From Phycisphaerae bacterium (lineage in GTDB: Bacteria; Planctomycetota; Phycisphaerae; UBA1845; UTPLA1): a stretch of DNA of 64,000 bases. The notes under the pieces were generated by a model. That model searched no databases and was not told the origin of the DNA. It saw only the letters and a list, made by a program, of their open reading frames with translations. Shown here piece after piece: positions 1 through 8,312 of the stretch (position 1 is the stretch's first letter; each line of letters begins with the position of its first letter). The stretch is from NCBI GenBank assembly GCA_019636475.1, contig JAHBXN010000009.1, positions 1-64,000 of the forward strand, written 5' to 3'. The translations under genes and the position numbers were made by a program.

Positions 1-459
1 GAGAGCTATGAAGAAGTCGTCAGCGCACTTGGAATGGCAGCATGTACCTATCCATTTCCGGAAATTTACGACCACCTGCCCTCGGATCAGCGGGAACGGC
101 TGCTTTGGACGCATGGCTGGCTTCTCGAAAAACGTCGTTGCGGAGACGCTCGACAGGCGAGAATCCGCGCCGATCGCTTCAGAGACAATGCCGTAACGCT
201 TCAAGCTAATCGCGTGTGCCACGAGCCGACTGGGTTAGAGTTGATTGAGGAAGGCGAAGAATTCTCCATCGTTGAAGAGGAAATTACTCGCCTTGAACCT
301 TGGGAAGCCCAGATTGTAAACATGCGAATCTGCGAGGAACACTCATTCCGCTTTATCGGCAAGGTGCTTGGCGTAGCCCCGCCTACTGCACAAAGGCGAT
401 TCACAGTCGCGTTCGAAAAACTACGTATCGCTGTTCATCGACGCCTCGGCTTTGCATGA
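1..459 (+). CDS. Sigma-70 region 4-like HTH protein (5' end outside window)
   Basis: The frame is open from the first base, so the first ATG (34) may be internal and the gene is probably cut by the window edge. The C-terminal half (from about base 265) reads as a sigma-70 region 4-type helix-turn-helix: a helix starting RLEPWEAQIVNMR, a turn with FIGKVLGV, and a recognition helix before FEKLRIAVHRR. No region 2 is visible in the part present. It may be an element-borne transcription regulator or sigma-like factor. The family assignment rests on the pattern only. It converges on the small gene at 471-848. Confidence 0.55.
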   Translation, partial: ESYEEVVSALGMAACTYPFPEIYDHLPSDQRERLLWTHGWLLEKRRCGDARQARIRADRFRDNAVTLQANRVCHEPTGLELIEEGEEFSIVEEEITRLEPWEAQIVNMRICEEHSFRFIGKVLGVAPPTAQRRFTVAFEKLRIAVHRRLGFA

Positions 460-470
460 GCTAGCGACTT

Positions 471-848
471 TTAGCGTTCGCGGGGACCCTGTTCTGGCGA
501 TAACTTCGCTGACTCCACCGCTTTGGCGTATGCAATTGCGATTTCATGCGGCGCTTCTGGAGAGCGAAGCTCTTGGATAAGCCTCTCACGAATGGCTTCA
601 AGCTCTGCTCGCGCAGAGTCTAGCGACAAGCCGTCAAGATGTCGGTGTCCCACTTTAATTGTGCGCCCTTTGCAATCTCTAAGAGCACTTCGAACTTCGG
701 GCGGCAGCGGTAGCGACAGCTGGGGCATGTGTTTTTCGAGCCCGAATGAAAAAAACGTCTTGATGACGGCTTGACCAAATATCCGCTCTTGAAGCTTCCG
801 GAATTCGTCAATGCGTTTCAGCGCATCATGATCTGGCCTCTCTGTCAT
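471..848 (-). CDS. Hypothetical protein, 125 aa
   Basis: An intact frame on the minus strand, convergent with the sigma-like gene 11 bases away and divergent from the triad operon. The product is charged and predicted mostly helical, with a long amphipathic stretch near residues 75-115 (SARAELEAIRERLIQELR). No signal peptide, membrane segment or cysteine motif is seen. I do not recognise a family. Its divergent position upstream of the vWA gene would suit a regulator or accessory component of the triad, but nothing in the sequence proves that. Confidence 0.45.
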   Translation of the reverse strand: MTERPDHDALKRIDEFRKLQERIFGQAVIKTFFSFGLEKHMPQLSLPLPPEVRSALRDCKGRTIKVGHRHLDGLSLDSARAELEAIRERLIQELRSPEAPHEIAIAYAKAVESAKLSPEQGPRER

Positions 849-942
849 CCTCCACAGCTAGCATAGAACAAGCCAAACGGCAATAAAAAAGCCGCACTTT
901 GTTCTCACAATTGAATCTTGCAGCGTTATGGATGTAAGCCCT

Positions 943-990
943 GTGAGACATGTGACTCACGCAATAGACAATACTTTTTCTCAAAGGAGA
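943..990 (+). promoter_or_regulatory. Leader of the triad operon: small dyad and strong ribosome site
   Basis: A short inverted repeat GTGAG-N8-CTCAC lies at 943-960. An AAAGGAGA ribosome-binding site at 983-990 sits four bases before the vWA start codon. The ribosome site is clear; the dyad is short and could be chance. No convincing -35/-10 pair was identified. Confidence 0.4.
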
Positions 991-994
991 ACCC

Positions 995-1666
995 ATGATT
1001 GAAGAATATGTCAAAACAAATGATCCAGATGTAAACCGTGATCCGCGAGTGCCGCTCGTTCTTCTCCTTGATACATCAAGCTCGATGGAAGGCGAGAAGA
1101 TTGCGCAATTGAACGCGGGACTTCATGTGCTTCGCGACGCGTTGATGGAAGATCCGTACGCGCAACGGCGTGTGGACCTCGCGATTGTCACGTTTGGTGG
1201 AACTGTTGCGACAGCCACTCCATTCACGATGGCTCCTGAGTTCGATCCGCCGATGCTTAGCGCGGCGGGGAACACACCAATGGGGACAGCAATTCTCCAG
1301 GGCATCGACATCGCATTAGGGCGGCTTGCCTACTATCAGAACCACAAATTGCCGAAAGCCTTCGTTCCGTGGGTGTTCCTGATCACGGACGGGGAGCCGA
1401 CAGACTCGTACGAAAGAGCCGCGGCGCGCGTGAGACAACTCGACTCCGGTGAGCGGCCCCAGCTTCAATTCTTCGCTGTCGGCGTCGATGGCGCCAACAT
1501 GCGGAAGCTCGCAGAAATCTCCCGCCGCCCGCCAGTTATGCTGAACGGCGTTAACTTTCGCGATTTTTTTCTGTGGCTCACGATCAGCTTGAGTCGAGTG
1601 TCGCAGACGCAGACCGGCGTCAGCATTCAGACCCCAGCCGTCACTTTTGGAACGGTGTATGCATGA
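995..1666 (+). CDS. vWA-domain protein, TerY-like
   Basis: A 223-residue protein that is almost entirely a von Willebrand factor A domain. The metal-ion-dependent adhesion site is complete: D26-x-S28-x-S30 in LLLDTSSSM, the threonine in the NTPMG loop, and the aspartate in FLITDGEPTD. No signal peptide or membrane segment is seen, so it should be cytoplasmic. Length and composition match TerY-type proteins, which occur with a PP2C phosphatase and a kinase in TerY-P triads. The stop overlaps the next start by ATGA (1663-1666), so the triad is translationally coupled. In such systems the vWA protein is thought to be a metal-dependent scaffold or substrate for the kinase/phosphatase pair. The start is set by the strong ribosome site. 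Confidence 0.85.
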   Translation: MIEEYVKTNDPDVNRDPRVPLVLLLDTSSSMEGEKIAQLNAGLHVLRDALMEDPYAQRRVDLAIVTFGGTVATATPFTMAPEFDPPMLSAAGNTPMGTAILQGIDIALGRLAYYQNHKLPKAFVPWVFLITDGEPTDSYERAAARVRQLDSGERPQLQFFAVGVDGANMRKLAEISRRPPVMLNGVNFRDFFLWLTISLSRVSQTQTGVSIQTPAVTFGTVYA

Positions 1667-2436
1667 CCCTGTGGAAGTTCATAGGACATTCGGTCGCGGG
1701 CGTGTCACACGAGCGCCATGACATCGCGTGTCAAGACGCCGCGATAATGCGAAGCAGGACTCTTCCCACGGGCGAGCGTTATCTGCTGCTGGCCTGCGCC
1801 GATGGGATGGGTTCGGCACGGATGGCTGCTCATGGGTCGAAGATAGCTTGCTCCGCACTGGTTGAGGTGGTCGAACGCAGCACGGCCCGGTGCAGCAGTT
1901 GCGATGAACTGATGACGGAGACCTATGCGCGAACATGGTTCGACGAGGTTCACCGGGCTCTTGAGGACGAAGCGGAATTGCTGGGATGTCCGATTCGCGA
2001 TCTTGCCTGCACGCTACTGTTTGCCTTGTGCGGGCCGAAGGGCTCGGTCTTCGGGCAGCTAGGCGACGGTGTAATCGTCGCGCGAGCGAATGACGGAATC
2101 CGGCAGGTGTTCTGGCCGATGCAGGGAGAATTCGCAAACGTCACCTATACCATGACCAACCGCGAACAAATCGAATCAGCCTGCATATGCTCGCTCGAAA
2201 ACGTGGACGGCGTGATTCTCAGCACCGATGGGATGCAGTATTTCCTGCTCGATTATCCAAAGGAATCCGTTGATGCCGCGTTTGCATCGGGGCTGTTTCG
2301 ATGGCTTCGGGAAACGGAATGCCCGGAACAGCGGAAAACGGAGATCGACGCATTCCTGCGGTCGGCGAGAGTTACGCAGCGAACGGATGATGACACGACG
2401 CTCGTGATAGCAGTTAGAGCTTCCGATGCCGCTTGA
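1663..2436 (+). CDS. PP2C-family serine/threonine phosphatase of the triad
   Basis: A 257-residue PP2C-type phosphatase. Metal-binding motifs appear in order: QD near residue 25, ADGMG at 46-50, GQLGDG near the middle, STDGM near 190, and DDDTT close to the C-terminus. It should dephosphorylate targets of the kinase encoded next. The start at 1663 overlaps the vWA stop by four bases, and the end overlaps the kinase start by 11 bases, giving a tight three-gene unit. No membrane segment or receptor domain is present. The order vWA-PP2C-kinase is the diagnostic TerY-P arrangement. Confidence 0.87.
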   Translation: MTLWKFIGHSVAGVSHERHDIACQDAAIMRSRTLPTGERYLLLACADGMGSARMAAHGSKIACSALVEVVERSTARCSSCDELMTETYARTWFDEVHRALEDEAELLGCPIRDLACTLLFALCGPKGSVFGQLGDGVIVARANDGIRQVFWPMQGEFANVTYTMTNREQIESACICSLENVDGVILSTDGMQYFLLDYPKESVDAAFASGLFRWLRETECPEQRKTEIDAFLRSARVTQRTDDDTTLVIAVRASDAA

Positions 2437-4525
2437 CCGGGTCATCATTGAACGCGGAGACGTGCTCACGTTCACCGGTGAAGCGATGGTGGGAGGGCAG
2501 GGGGAGGTCCGGCGAGTAGCCAATGATCACACGAATGTAGTCAAAATCTACAAGCCGGGCCTTCGCACTGCCGATCAAATCTCGAAACTTCGGGCCATGA
2601 TCGCCGTTGGCACGCATAACCTTCAAGCGGTGACGGCGTGGCCAACGGCGATTGTGCTTGAACCGCGCCGCCGAATGCCGATCGGATTCGTCATGCCCTT
2701 CTTCGGCGGCTCGGTGACGATCGGCGAAATATACAATCCAATTTGCGTCCCTCCAAACTTCTCTCGCCCGACATGGAAGACACTCTGCACCATCGCGCGA
2801 TCGATGTACTTCATCGCCGAGTCGGTTCATAGGGCGGGCTGCGTGATCGGCGACGTCAACCAAAAGAACTTCATGCTGCGTCCCGATGGCCGAATCCGCC
2901 TGATCGATTGTGACTCTTTTCAGATACAGCATAACGGCCGAATCTTCCGGGCGCAGGGCCATGTGCCGGAGTATTGTCCGCCGGAGGTGCAGTGCGGCGC
3001 TCATACCGGTCCGATTACGCCCAACCAGGATGCGTTCGGTCTCGCAGTCCTCTGCTATCAGCTTCTTCGCGTCAGCGACAATCCTGGGCTTGGTCTTACT
3101 GAACTGAACGGCCCGGCCGAATTATGGAAAAAAATAACGACCGGGCGCGGCAAGGAAATCGTTCCCCGCATTTTCTCTGACCATGTGCCCGCGCGCGCGT
3201 TAGGCGAGGCGAAGGTACTCTTCGAGCGGGCCTTTACGGAAGCTAAGAGGCCGTCTACGCAGGAATGGATCGCCTGCCTTTCATCCATCATCCAACGGAC
3301 TGTCGAATGCAAACGCCGTAAGCAGCATCTGTATTGGCAGCCATATGGACGCTGCCCATGGTGTGAAAAGGCGGCGAAAACCGGAAAGGATATTTTCTCC
3401 ATCAAGGTACGGCCCCGTTTGCGACGCCGCCCTGTGCCGCGACGGTCTGTCAATCGACCGCGACGGCCATTTCTTCAGCCCATACCGTTTCAACGGGCGG
3501 TTGCGCAGCCGCTGAATAGAGCAGGACAGCCAGCGCCAATTAGACAAAGGCGCGTCGCCGTGCTGCCGGCACCGCGACCCTCTCCCGGTACAAAGTTCCT
3601 ACGCCGCGTAGTTCTATGCTGCATGTTTCTCTTGTTTGCATCTCTGGGCTGCTACAAGGCAACCAAGTTCGCTTTCGCAAAGGCTAAGGAGGCATGGAAC
3701 CAGGTAACGAATGGACCGGATGAGAATGCCGTGTGGACTTTCGGTGATGATGAGAACCGCTCTATTGAAGTTGAACGTGTTTCGATGAAGGGCAGCCGAT
3801 ACCTGCATCGGCTCAGCACATATGAGCTGGTCGGTGATGGAACGTTCACTCTGGAAGTCGCTGAGGGCACGTCGTCTGAACGATTTCCACTTGGTTTGAT
3901 CGGCGAACGTGAGTGGATTGGCCAACAATACACACTCTCATCAATTGAGATTTCGGTCGCGCGCGGCCGTTGGGTCCGGCTGGGCGGCAATGACGAGTTC
4001 GATTGTTATGAATTCACGGCGGTAAATGGCGCGCGATGGAAGGAACTCGTTCCCTTTCTTGATTCGGCGCAGCTCCAAACGCGACTTGGGGCGCATCGCG
4101 TAGAAACCTGGGCTGCCCTGGAACGGGCCCTGACGGAGGGGCGCTGGGTGCAGGGACGCGACGAAGGACGAACACGGGATCGATATTTGTTTCGTGCTGC
4201 TCTCATGCATTTCGATCCGACGGGATCATTCATCGAACACCAAAAGTTGTACAGCTCCAATCTGCCAGCCAGTGAACTTAGACGTGTCGATGTTCAGCGC
4301 AAGCAGCTCGGAGCGTTAGTTCAAGAGGATGACGGCTGGAAGGAAGTTGTTACCGGGAACTGGACTCTTGGCTTGATTGACGGCGTGCCTCTTCTGTTGC
4401 GTTCTTATGACGATGGAAGTGTCTGCGAAAGCGCCCTTATGGACTGGCGGACAAATGAATGGAGAGAAGCGCTGGCGACAGACCGCAAAGCATTCTGTCG
4501 AACAAGCTACGCCGTCAACAATTGA
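2426..4525 (+). CDS. Membrane-anchored Ser/Thr protein kinase with zinc knuckle (TerY-P kinase)
   Basis: A 699-residue protein. Residues about 15-290 form a kinase fold: glycine loop GGQGEV at 23-28, lysine in VVKIYKP (K40), catalytic loop GDVNQKN at 142-148 in place of HRD-x4-N, and DCD at 161-163 in place of DFG. Next come C295, H301 and the C310-PW-C313 pair, a likely zinc knuckle as known in TerY-P kinases. A basic proline-rich linker (about 325-390) leads to one membrane helix (about 391-409), then roughly 290 residues of unrecognised C-terminal domain that would lie outside if the kinase is inside. The membrane anchor and ectodomain look unusual for a TerY-P kinase and suggest an envelope-sensing role. 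The start overlaps the phosphatase gene. Confidence 0.8.
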   Translation: MPLDRVIIERGDVLTFTGEAMVGGQGEVRRVANDHTNVVKIYKPGLRTADQISKLRAMIAVGTHNLQAVTAWPTAIVLEPRRRMPIGFVMPFFGGSVTIGEIYNPICVPPNFSRPTWKTLCTIARSMYFIAESVHRAGCVIGDVNQKNFMLRPDGRIRLIDCDSFQIQHNGRIFRAQGHVPEYCPPEVQCGAHTGPITPNQDAFGLAVLCYQLLRVSDNPGLGLTELNGPAELWKKITTGRGKEIVPRIFSDHVPARALGEAKVLFERAFTEAKRPSTQEWIACLSSIIQRTVECKRRKQHLYWQPYGRCPWCEKAAKTGKDIFSIKVRPRLRRRPVPRRSVNRPRRPFLQPIPFQRAVAQPLNRAGQPAPIRQRRVAVLPAPRPSPGTKFLRRVVLCCMFLLFASLGCYKATKFAFAKAKEAWNQVTNGPDENAVWTFGDDENRSIEVERVSMKGSRYLHRLSTYELVGDGTFTLEVAEGTSSERFPLGLIGEREWIGQQYTLSSIEISVARGRWVRLGGNDEFDCYEFTAVNGARWKELVPFLDSAQLQTRLGAHRVETWAALERALTEGRWVQGRDEGRTRDRYLFRAALMHFDPTGSFIEHQKLYSSNLPASELRRVDVQRKQLGALVQEDDGWKEVVTGNWTLGLIDGVPLLLRSYDDGSVCESALMDWRTNEWREALATDRKAFCRTSYAVNN

Positions 4526-4564
4526 GGCCGACGGGATTCCTATTCACAAATGAAAGGTGAGACA

Positions 4565-6139
4565 ATGCTCCGCAAAATGTTGAAGCGATTTCAAGGTGCG
4601 ACTCGGCCATCTCCGACGGCGAGTCGCGCGATCGGACCTGACGATTTCGACTATCCAATCCTCGACTTCGGAAATGACAATGTCTGGAGATTGCGGGATG
4701 CTTATGAGGGACTGCAAATTTTTGGAGCCACCGGCGCGGGCAAGTCCACATCGAGCGGAAAAGCCGCTCTCCATGCTTTTCTAAAAATGGGGATTGGCGG
4801 GCTCATTCTAACAACCAAAACGGATGACGCTTCAGTTTACCTCAAGGCGTGCCTGGATGCTGGCCGTCTGGGGGACGTGCGAGTCATCACAACGGGTGAA
4901 CGCGACTATGTTTTCTATCGTTCCAAGGTTGAGCGGTTTAATTTTCTCAATCGTGAATTGACTCGCGCCGGACCGGGCGGCGGGCTCACACATAACCTCG
5001 TCTATATGTTAGGAACGGTCGCGGAGGTGGGGTCCGGCCGGAGCAGCCGGGGAAAAGCTGATCCTTTCTGGGATTTCGCCCGCGACGAAATGCTGGTGCA
5101 GGCTATAGAAATTTTGACGTTTGCGCGCGGCCGGCTGACGTTGCCGGAATTGTACGAATTTGTCAGCACCGCTCCCAGCACGCCTGCGATGCTGGAGGCT
5201 GAAGTTAGACGCGCTGAAAGCAAACAGCCGGGCAAGTTGTCGTTCGCTTACGAGTGTCTGCGAGATGCTCAAACGAAACTGATGCAACGACAAGTGCCGG
5301 ATGCAAAATATCGCGATCTGCTTCAAGCCGCGATTTACTGGCAGCGACGTTTTCCCACAATGGGAGCGCGGACCCAGTCGTCGATCATCGCGCACTTCAC
5401 CGGCATTGCGATGGCGCTGTTGTCGTCTCCGATACGCGAGATCTTCTGTAGCGATCAGCCCGATACGATTCAGCCGTCCGACACATTCACGGATGATACG
5501 ATCATAATCATTGATTTGCCCGTGAAGGAGTTTCACCACGTCGGCCGCTATACACAGGCCGTGTTCAAATATGCCTGGCAAATGGATTTGGAGCGAAGAG
5601 ATATTTCCGTACATCCCAAGCCAACTTTCCTATTTGCCGATGAGTCTCAGAATTTCGTAACCAGTTTTGACGCACAATTCCAAAGTACGGCGAGAAGCAA
5701 ACGCGCGTGTACGGTCTATCTCACGCAAAATCTATGCAGCTATATCGACGAAATGGGTGGTCCCAGCGCCGAGCCGGCCGTGATGAGTCTGCTCGGTAAT
5801 CTCAACACGAGAGTCTTCCACAGTCAGGGTGATTCTCAAACGAATGATTATGCGTCGCGCTTAGCTGGTCGTGCCTGGCGAATCAGGCGTAATCGCTCTT
5901 ATACCCAAGGCTCCGATGGGATTGCCAAGTCCATTTTCCAGCCGAGCAGTCCGTCGCATACACGCGGCATGAACGAAGAAGTTATAGATAAGGTGCTATC
6001 AGAGACGTTCACACGCTTTCGAACCGGCGGTCGAGCCAATGACTTCAAAGTCGATGCGATGATCTTTCAAAGCGGGCGTACGTGGAACGGACCGCTGGCC
6101 GAAAACTACCTCATGCACACTTTCGAGCAAATGCTATGA
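4565..6139 (+). CDS. VirD4/TraG-like P-loop ATPase
   Basis: A 524-residue ATPase of the FtsK/HerA superfamily, closest in pattern to type IV coupling proteins (TraD/TraG/VirD4). The Walker A motif GATGAGKST is at residues 54-62 and the Walker B FLFADESQ near 355-362. ILTTKTDD follows Walker A where such proteins read a similar strand. No N-terminal membrane helices are visible, so it would be cytosolic or recruited by the membrane protein encoded next. The start at 4565 is chosen because AAAGGTGAGACA precedes it; an ATG at 4550 has no ribosome site. It lies 39 bases after the kinase, same strand, and overlaps the next gene by ATGA. Without a relaxase or pilus genes nearby, a role as effector or translocase of the triad is as likely as conjugation. 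Confidence 0.75.
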   Translation: MLRKMLKRFQGATRPSPTASRAIGPDDFDYPILDFGNDNVWRLRDAYEGLQIFGATGAGKSTSSGKAALHAFLKMGIGGLILTTKTDDASVYLKACLDAGRLGDVRVITTGERDYVFYRSKVERFNFLNRELTRAGPGGGLTHNLVYMLGTVAEVGSGRSSRGKADPFWDFARDEMLVQAIEILTFARGRLTLPELYEFVSTAPSTPAMLEAEVRRAESKQPGKLSFAYECLRDAQTKLMQRQVPDAKYRDLLQAAIYWQRRFPTMGARTQSSIIAHFTGIAMALLSSPIREIFCSDQPDTIQPSDTFTDDTIIIIDLPVKEFHHVGRYTQAVFKYAWQMDLERRDISVHPKPTFLFADESQNFVTSFDAQFQSTARSKRACTVYLTQNLCSYIDEMGGPSAEPAVMSLLGNLNTRVFHSQGDSQTNDYASRLAGRAWRIRRNRSYTQGSDGIAKSIFQPSSPSHTRGMNEEVIDKVLSETFTRFRTGGRANDFKVDAMIFQSGRTWNGPLAENYLMHTFEQML

Positions 6140-6774
6140 ACAACATTATTCCCGATCCGCGACAATTGGTGCCAAGTCTGGCGACGATTCAGTTTGCCTA
6201 CACGGTGACGTCAAAACTCGTGGCCGCGCTGATTAACCTCCCGGTGCCGGTGGCCGAAGTTTTTCTAAGACGAGAATTCGGAGCGGCGCGCCTGGGAAAC
6301 TTCTCATGGCTCAATGCACCGTTCCTGTTCTTGATCGGATGGTTGCTTTCGGGGATTGTGGCGCTGCTGCATCCGCATCAGGCCGCAACGCAAGCGACTT
6401 TAGGATTTCTTATCGCGGCCTCGATTCTCTGCGTCTGGCATGAATATGTCATTCAGCGTGCGATGAAAGCTCGCGGTCCCTTGATCGCGGCCGAACCGCA
6501 CGTCAAGTACGAAGGCGTGCCGTGGCTCGCGTGGCTGTTTCGCAAGCCTCAGTTGGCAGCGCCCTCGATGCTGTTGCTTGAGCCGGCGCTTCTTGTGTTT
6601 GCGATACCGTGGCTGATTGAGAGTTTTGATCCTGTATTCGCGGGACTGATGCGATGGCTGGGAATTGCGACGTTTGTCGCCGGACTCCGAGCCTTCAGCG
6701 AGCGGCATAAAAACGGTGAATCAGTGGCCGATTGGGCGAAAGAGGTAATGCAGGGAAGGGGCAGAATGCCGTAA
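6136..6774 (+). CDS. Multi-pass membrane protein, partner of the TraG-like ATPase
   Basis: A 212-residue protein starting inside the ATPase stop codon (ATGA overlap), so the two are made together. Hydrophobic segments lie near residues 60-78, 86-104, 143-161 and 167-185, giving about four membrane helices with a loop of 40 residues between pairs. No known domain is recognised. By position it could anchor the ATPase to the membrane, replacing the transmembrane part usually found at the N-terminus of VirD4 proteins. It ends five bases before the stop of the convergent gene at 6780. Confidence 0.65.
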   Translation: MNNIIPDPRQLVPSLATIQFAYTVTSKLVAALINLPVPVAEVFLRREFGAARLGNFSWLNAPFLFLIGWLLSGIVALLHPHQAATQATLGFLIAASILCVWHEYVIQRAMKARGPLIAAEPHVKYEGVPWLAWLFRKPQLAAPSMLLLEPALLVFAIPWLIESFDPVFAGLMRWLGIATFVAGLRAFSERHKNGESVADWAKEVMQGRGRMP

Positions 6775-6779
6775 GGATT

Positions 6780-7577
6780 TCAATCGCCGCCATCTCCTCC
6801 ATCGCCATCACCGAATCCGCCGATCTCATGCTCAAATTCGATGTCGTCGATGAGGAATTGGGCCGAAGCATCCGGCGTGTTGGATCGATAGTAATGGCCC
6901 GAGAGAGTAAAGGAGTCTAGCAATATGTCCTGCGCGCGATCGTCGGCGCGAGGTTCGTGGCCTGAAGGTCGGGATTCTTCCGCCTGACGAAACATCGAAT
7001 CGCTTTCGATGATTCGCAATCCTGTTGGATTTACTGGGTGGCTTTCAGGGTCCGCAGAGGTTGGCGAAGACGATTGATCTTGTTGTGCTGCAAGCGCTTC
7101 GGAGCCGAGCATAGCAGAGCCAATCCCAAGAGCGGGAGCGACGCCACGAGAAATGGAGTCGTCGCCCACGTCCTGTTCGATTCGTTGCTGCCAGGGGAAT
7201 CTCCCTTGCTCACGCGGGCCTTGGTCGCCATTCCATTCCGATTCGGAGACTCGCTCCGCCCAAGTGCCTTGTGATGCGGATTCAGAAGTGGCGCTCATCG
7301 AATCGGCGGTAGCCTCGGGCCCAATGTTCGAGGGGGATTCGATCCCCTCGACGCGGACCTGTAACGACTCCATGTCCGTCAATTGAGAGGGAGTTTCGAT
7401 AGCCACTTCCGAAGCGATTTCTGGCGTTGCCGAGGCAGCTTCTGTCGGGGAGTTCATCAGTAGATTCCGAATGCCCGTGAGTGAAGCACCGCCGCCACCT
7501 CCGCCTCCGACAGGTGAGTTTTCCTCGAATGGCTTGTCGGGAAGTTTTTGCTTTGGGGGTTTCATCTGATTACCCAT
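6780..7577 (-). CDS. Acidic, low-complexity protein of unknown function, 265 aa
   Basis: An intact frame convergent with the triad operon. The product is rich in Ser, Glu, Asp, Ala and Pro, has a run of seven glycines near residue 25, and ends in GGFGDGDGGDGGD. It is predicted to be largely disordered; no membrane segment or enzyme motif is seen. The ATG at 7577 is chosen because composition becomes anomalous upstream; an ATG four codons later is possible. A 12-base element CGTTATTTCTAT sits just upstream and is shared with the DUF1580 gene. Disordered acidic proteins on mobile elements can be inhibitors or DNA mimics, but that is speculation here. Confidence 0.5.
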   Translation of the reverse strand: MGNQMKPPKQKLPDKPFEENSPVGGGGGGGASLTGIRNLLMNSPTEAASATPEIASEVAIETPSQLTDMESLQVRVEGIESPSNIGPEATADSMSATSESASQGTWAERVSESEWNGDQGPREQGRFPWQQRIEQDVGDDSISRGVAPALGIGSAMLGSEALAAQQDQSSSPTSADPESHPVNPTGLRIIESDSMFRQAEESRPSGHEPRADDRAQDILLDSFTLSGHYYRSNTPDASAQFLIDDIEFEHEIGGFGDGDGGDGGD

Positions 7578-7585
7578 GCTCGTCA

Positions 7586-7597
7586 ATAGAAATAACG
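7586..7597 (-). repeat. 12-base element CGTTATTTCTAT, copy 1
   Basis: Read on the minus strand, CGTTATTTCTAT lies eight bases before the ATG at 7577. An identical copy lies on the plus strand at 8010-8021, three bases before the DUF1580 start. Same orientation relative to each gene, so a shared promoter element or operator is likely. Confidence 0.4.
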
Positions 7598-7657
7598 CTT
7601 GGAATGTTGCTCTGCGAAACATAAAACAGATGCAATTTGTTGCAAGGAATGCTATGT

Positions 7658-7957
7658 ATGGAAATGGCCTCGAACGACAATCAATCCCGATGCAGACCAG
7701 TGCGCGAATCGCTTGCCAAGTGCGCGGCATGGGTTCTCGACATGGATCGGAGACTTGCCTCGCCTCACCTATGCGCCGAGAAACGGACGGAAATCGAGAA
7801 ACTGAAGAGCGACATAATCTCGCATCATGATGCGCTATGGCGGTATCATTATGACCGCGAGACTCTTGCGCAGCGGACGCAATGGAAACAACAGCAAATT
7901 GAGTGCATCAAGAGCGGCCTGCAGCAATTGATCGTTTCAGGGACCGTGCCGCGCTGA
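7658..7957 (+). CDS. Small helical protein, about 99 aa
   Basis: A short frame between the divergent acidic gene and the DUF1580 gene. Several ATGs compete (7637, 7649, 7658, 7664); 7658 is preferred because AAGGA lies about ten bases upstream. The product is charged and almost wholly helical, with a likely coiled coil from about residue 45 to 90 (EKRTEIEKLK, ETLAQRTQWKQQQIECIK). No family is recognised. Small helical genes near planctomycete integrases are often element-maintenance genes, but function is unknown. Confidence 0.45.
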   Translation: MEMASNDNQSRCRPVRESLAKCAAWVLDMDRRLASPHLCAEKRTEIEKLKSDIISHHDALWRYHYDRETLAQRTQWKQQQIECIKSGLQQLIVSGTVPR

Positions 7958-8009
7958 TAGGTGCGCGGAAGTCCAATCAAGTTTTGCTTTCCATTTCCCA
8001 TCATCACGT

Positions 8010-8021
8010 CGTTATTTCTAT
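8010..8021 (+). repeat. 12-base element CGTTATTTCTAT, copy 2
   Basis: Identical to the minus-strand copy at 7586-7597. It ends three bases before the ATG of the DUF1580 gene, too close for a normal ribosome site, so it could be a -10-like or operator sequence with a leaderless or very short leader transcript. Confidence 0.4.
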
Positions 8022-8024
8022 GAA

Positions 8025-8309
8025 ATGATCGACGTAAATCTTGAAACAATGATTCCGCTTTCCAAGGCGTGCCGAGTCGTCAATCCAGGACGGCCGGTAC
8101 ACACGGCAACTATTTGGCGGTGGATAAAGAAAGGTGTCGCTGGAGCTAGACTCGAAGCGATCCGGATCGGTGGCGTGCATTACACGTCGCACGAGGCGAT
8201 CGCGCGGTTTCTCAAGAGTCTCAACGCCGATAAGCCGAGCGCGGTGCCGGAACCGCCGGATCGACAAGCCGAAAAGGCAATGGAACAACTTGCCGCGCTC
8301 GGTTGCTGA
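8025..8309 (+). CDS. DUF1580-type DNA-binding protein
   Basis: A 94-residue protein matching the DUF1580 family of planctomycetes: it opens with a leucine-rich MIPLSKACRVV segment, then a winged-helix/excisionase-like helix-turn-helix with TIWRWIKKGV and IGGVHYTSHEAIARFL. Such proteins resemble MerR/Xis-type DNA binders and are typically found beside integrases, where they may act as recombination directionality factor or repressor. It is convergent with the integrase. No standard ribosome site is visible before the ATG. Confidence 0.75.
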   Translation: MIDVNLETMIPLSKACRVVNPGRPVHTATIWRWIKKGVAGARLEAIRIGGVHYTSHEAIARFLKSLNADKPSAVPEPPDRQAEKAMEQLAALGC

Positions 8310-8312
8310 ACT

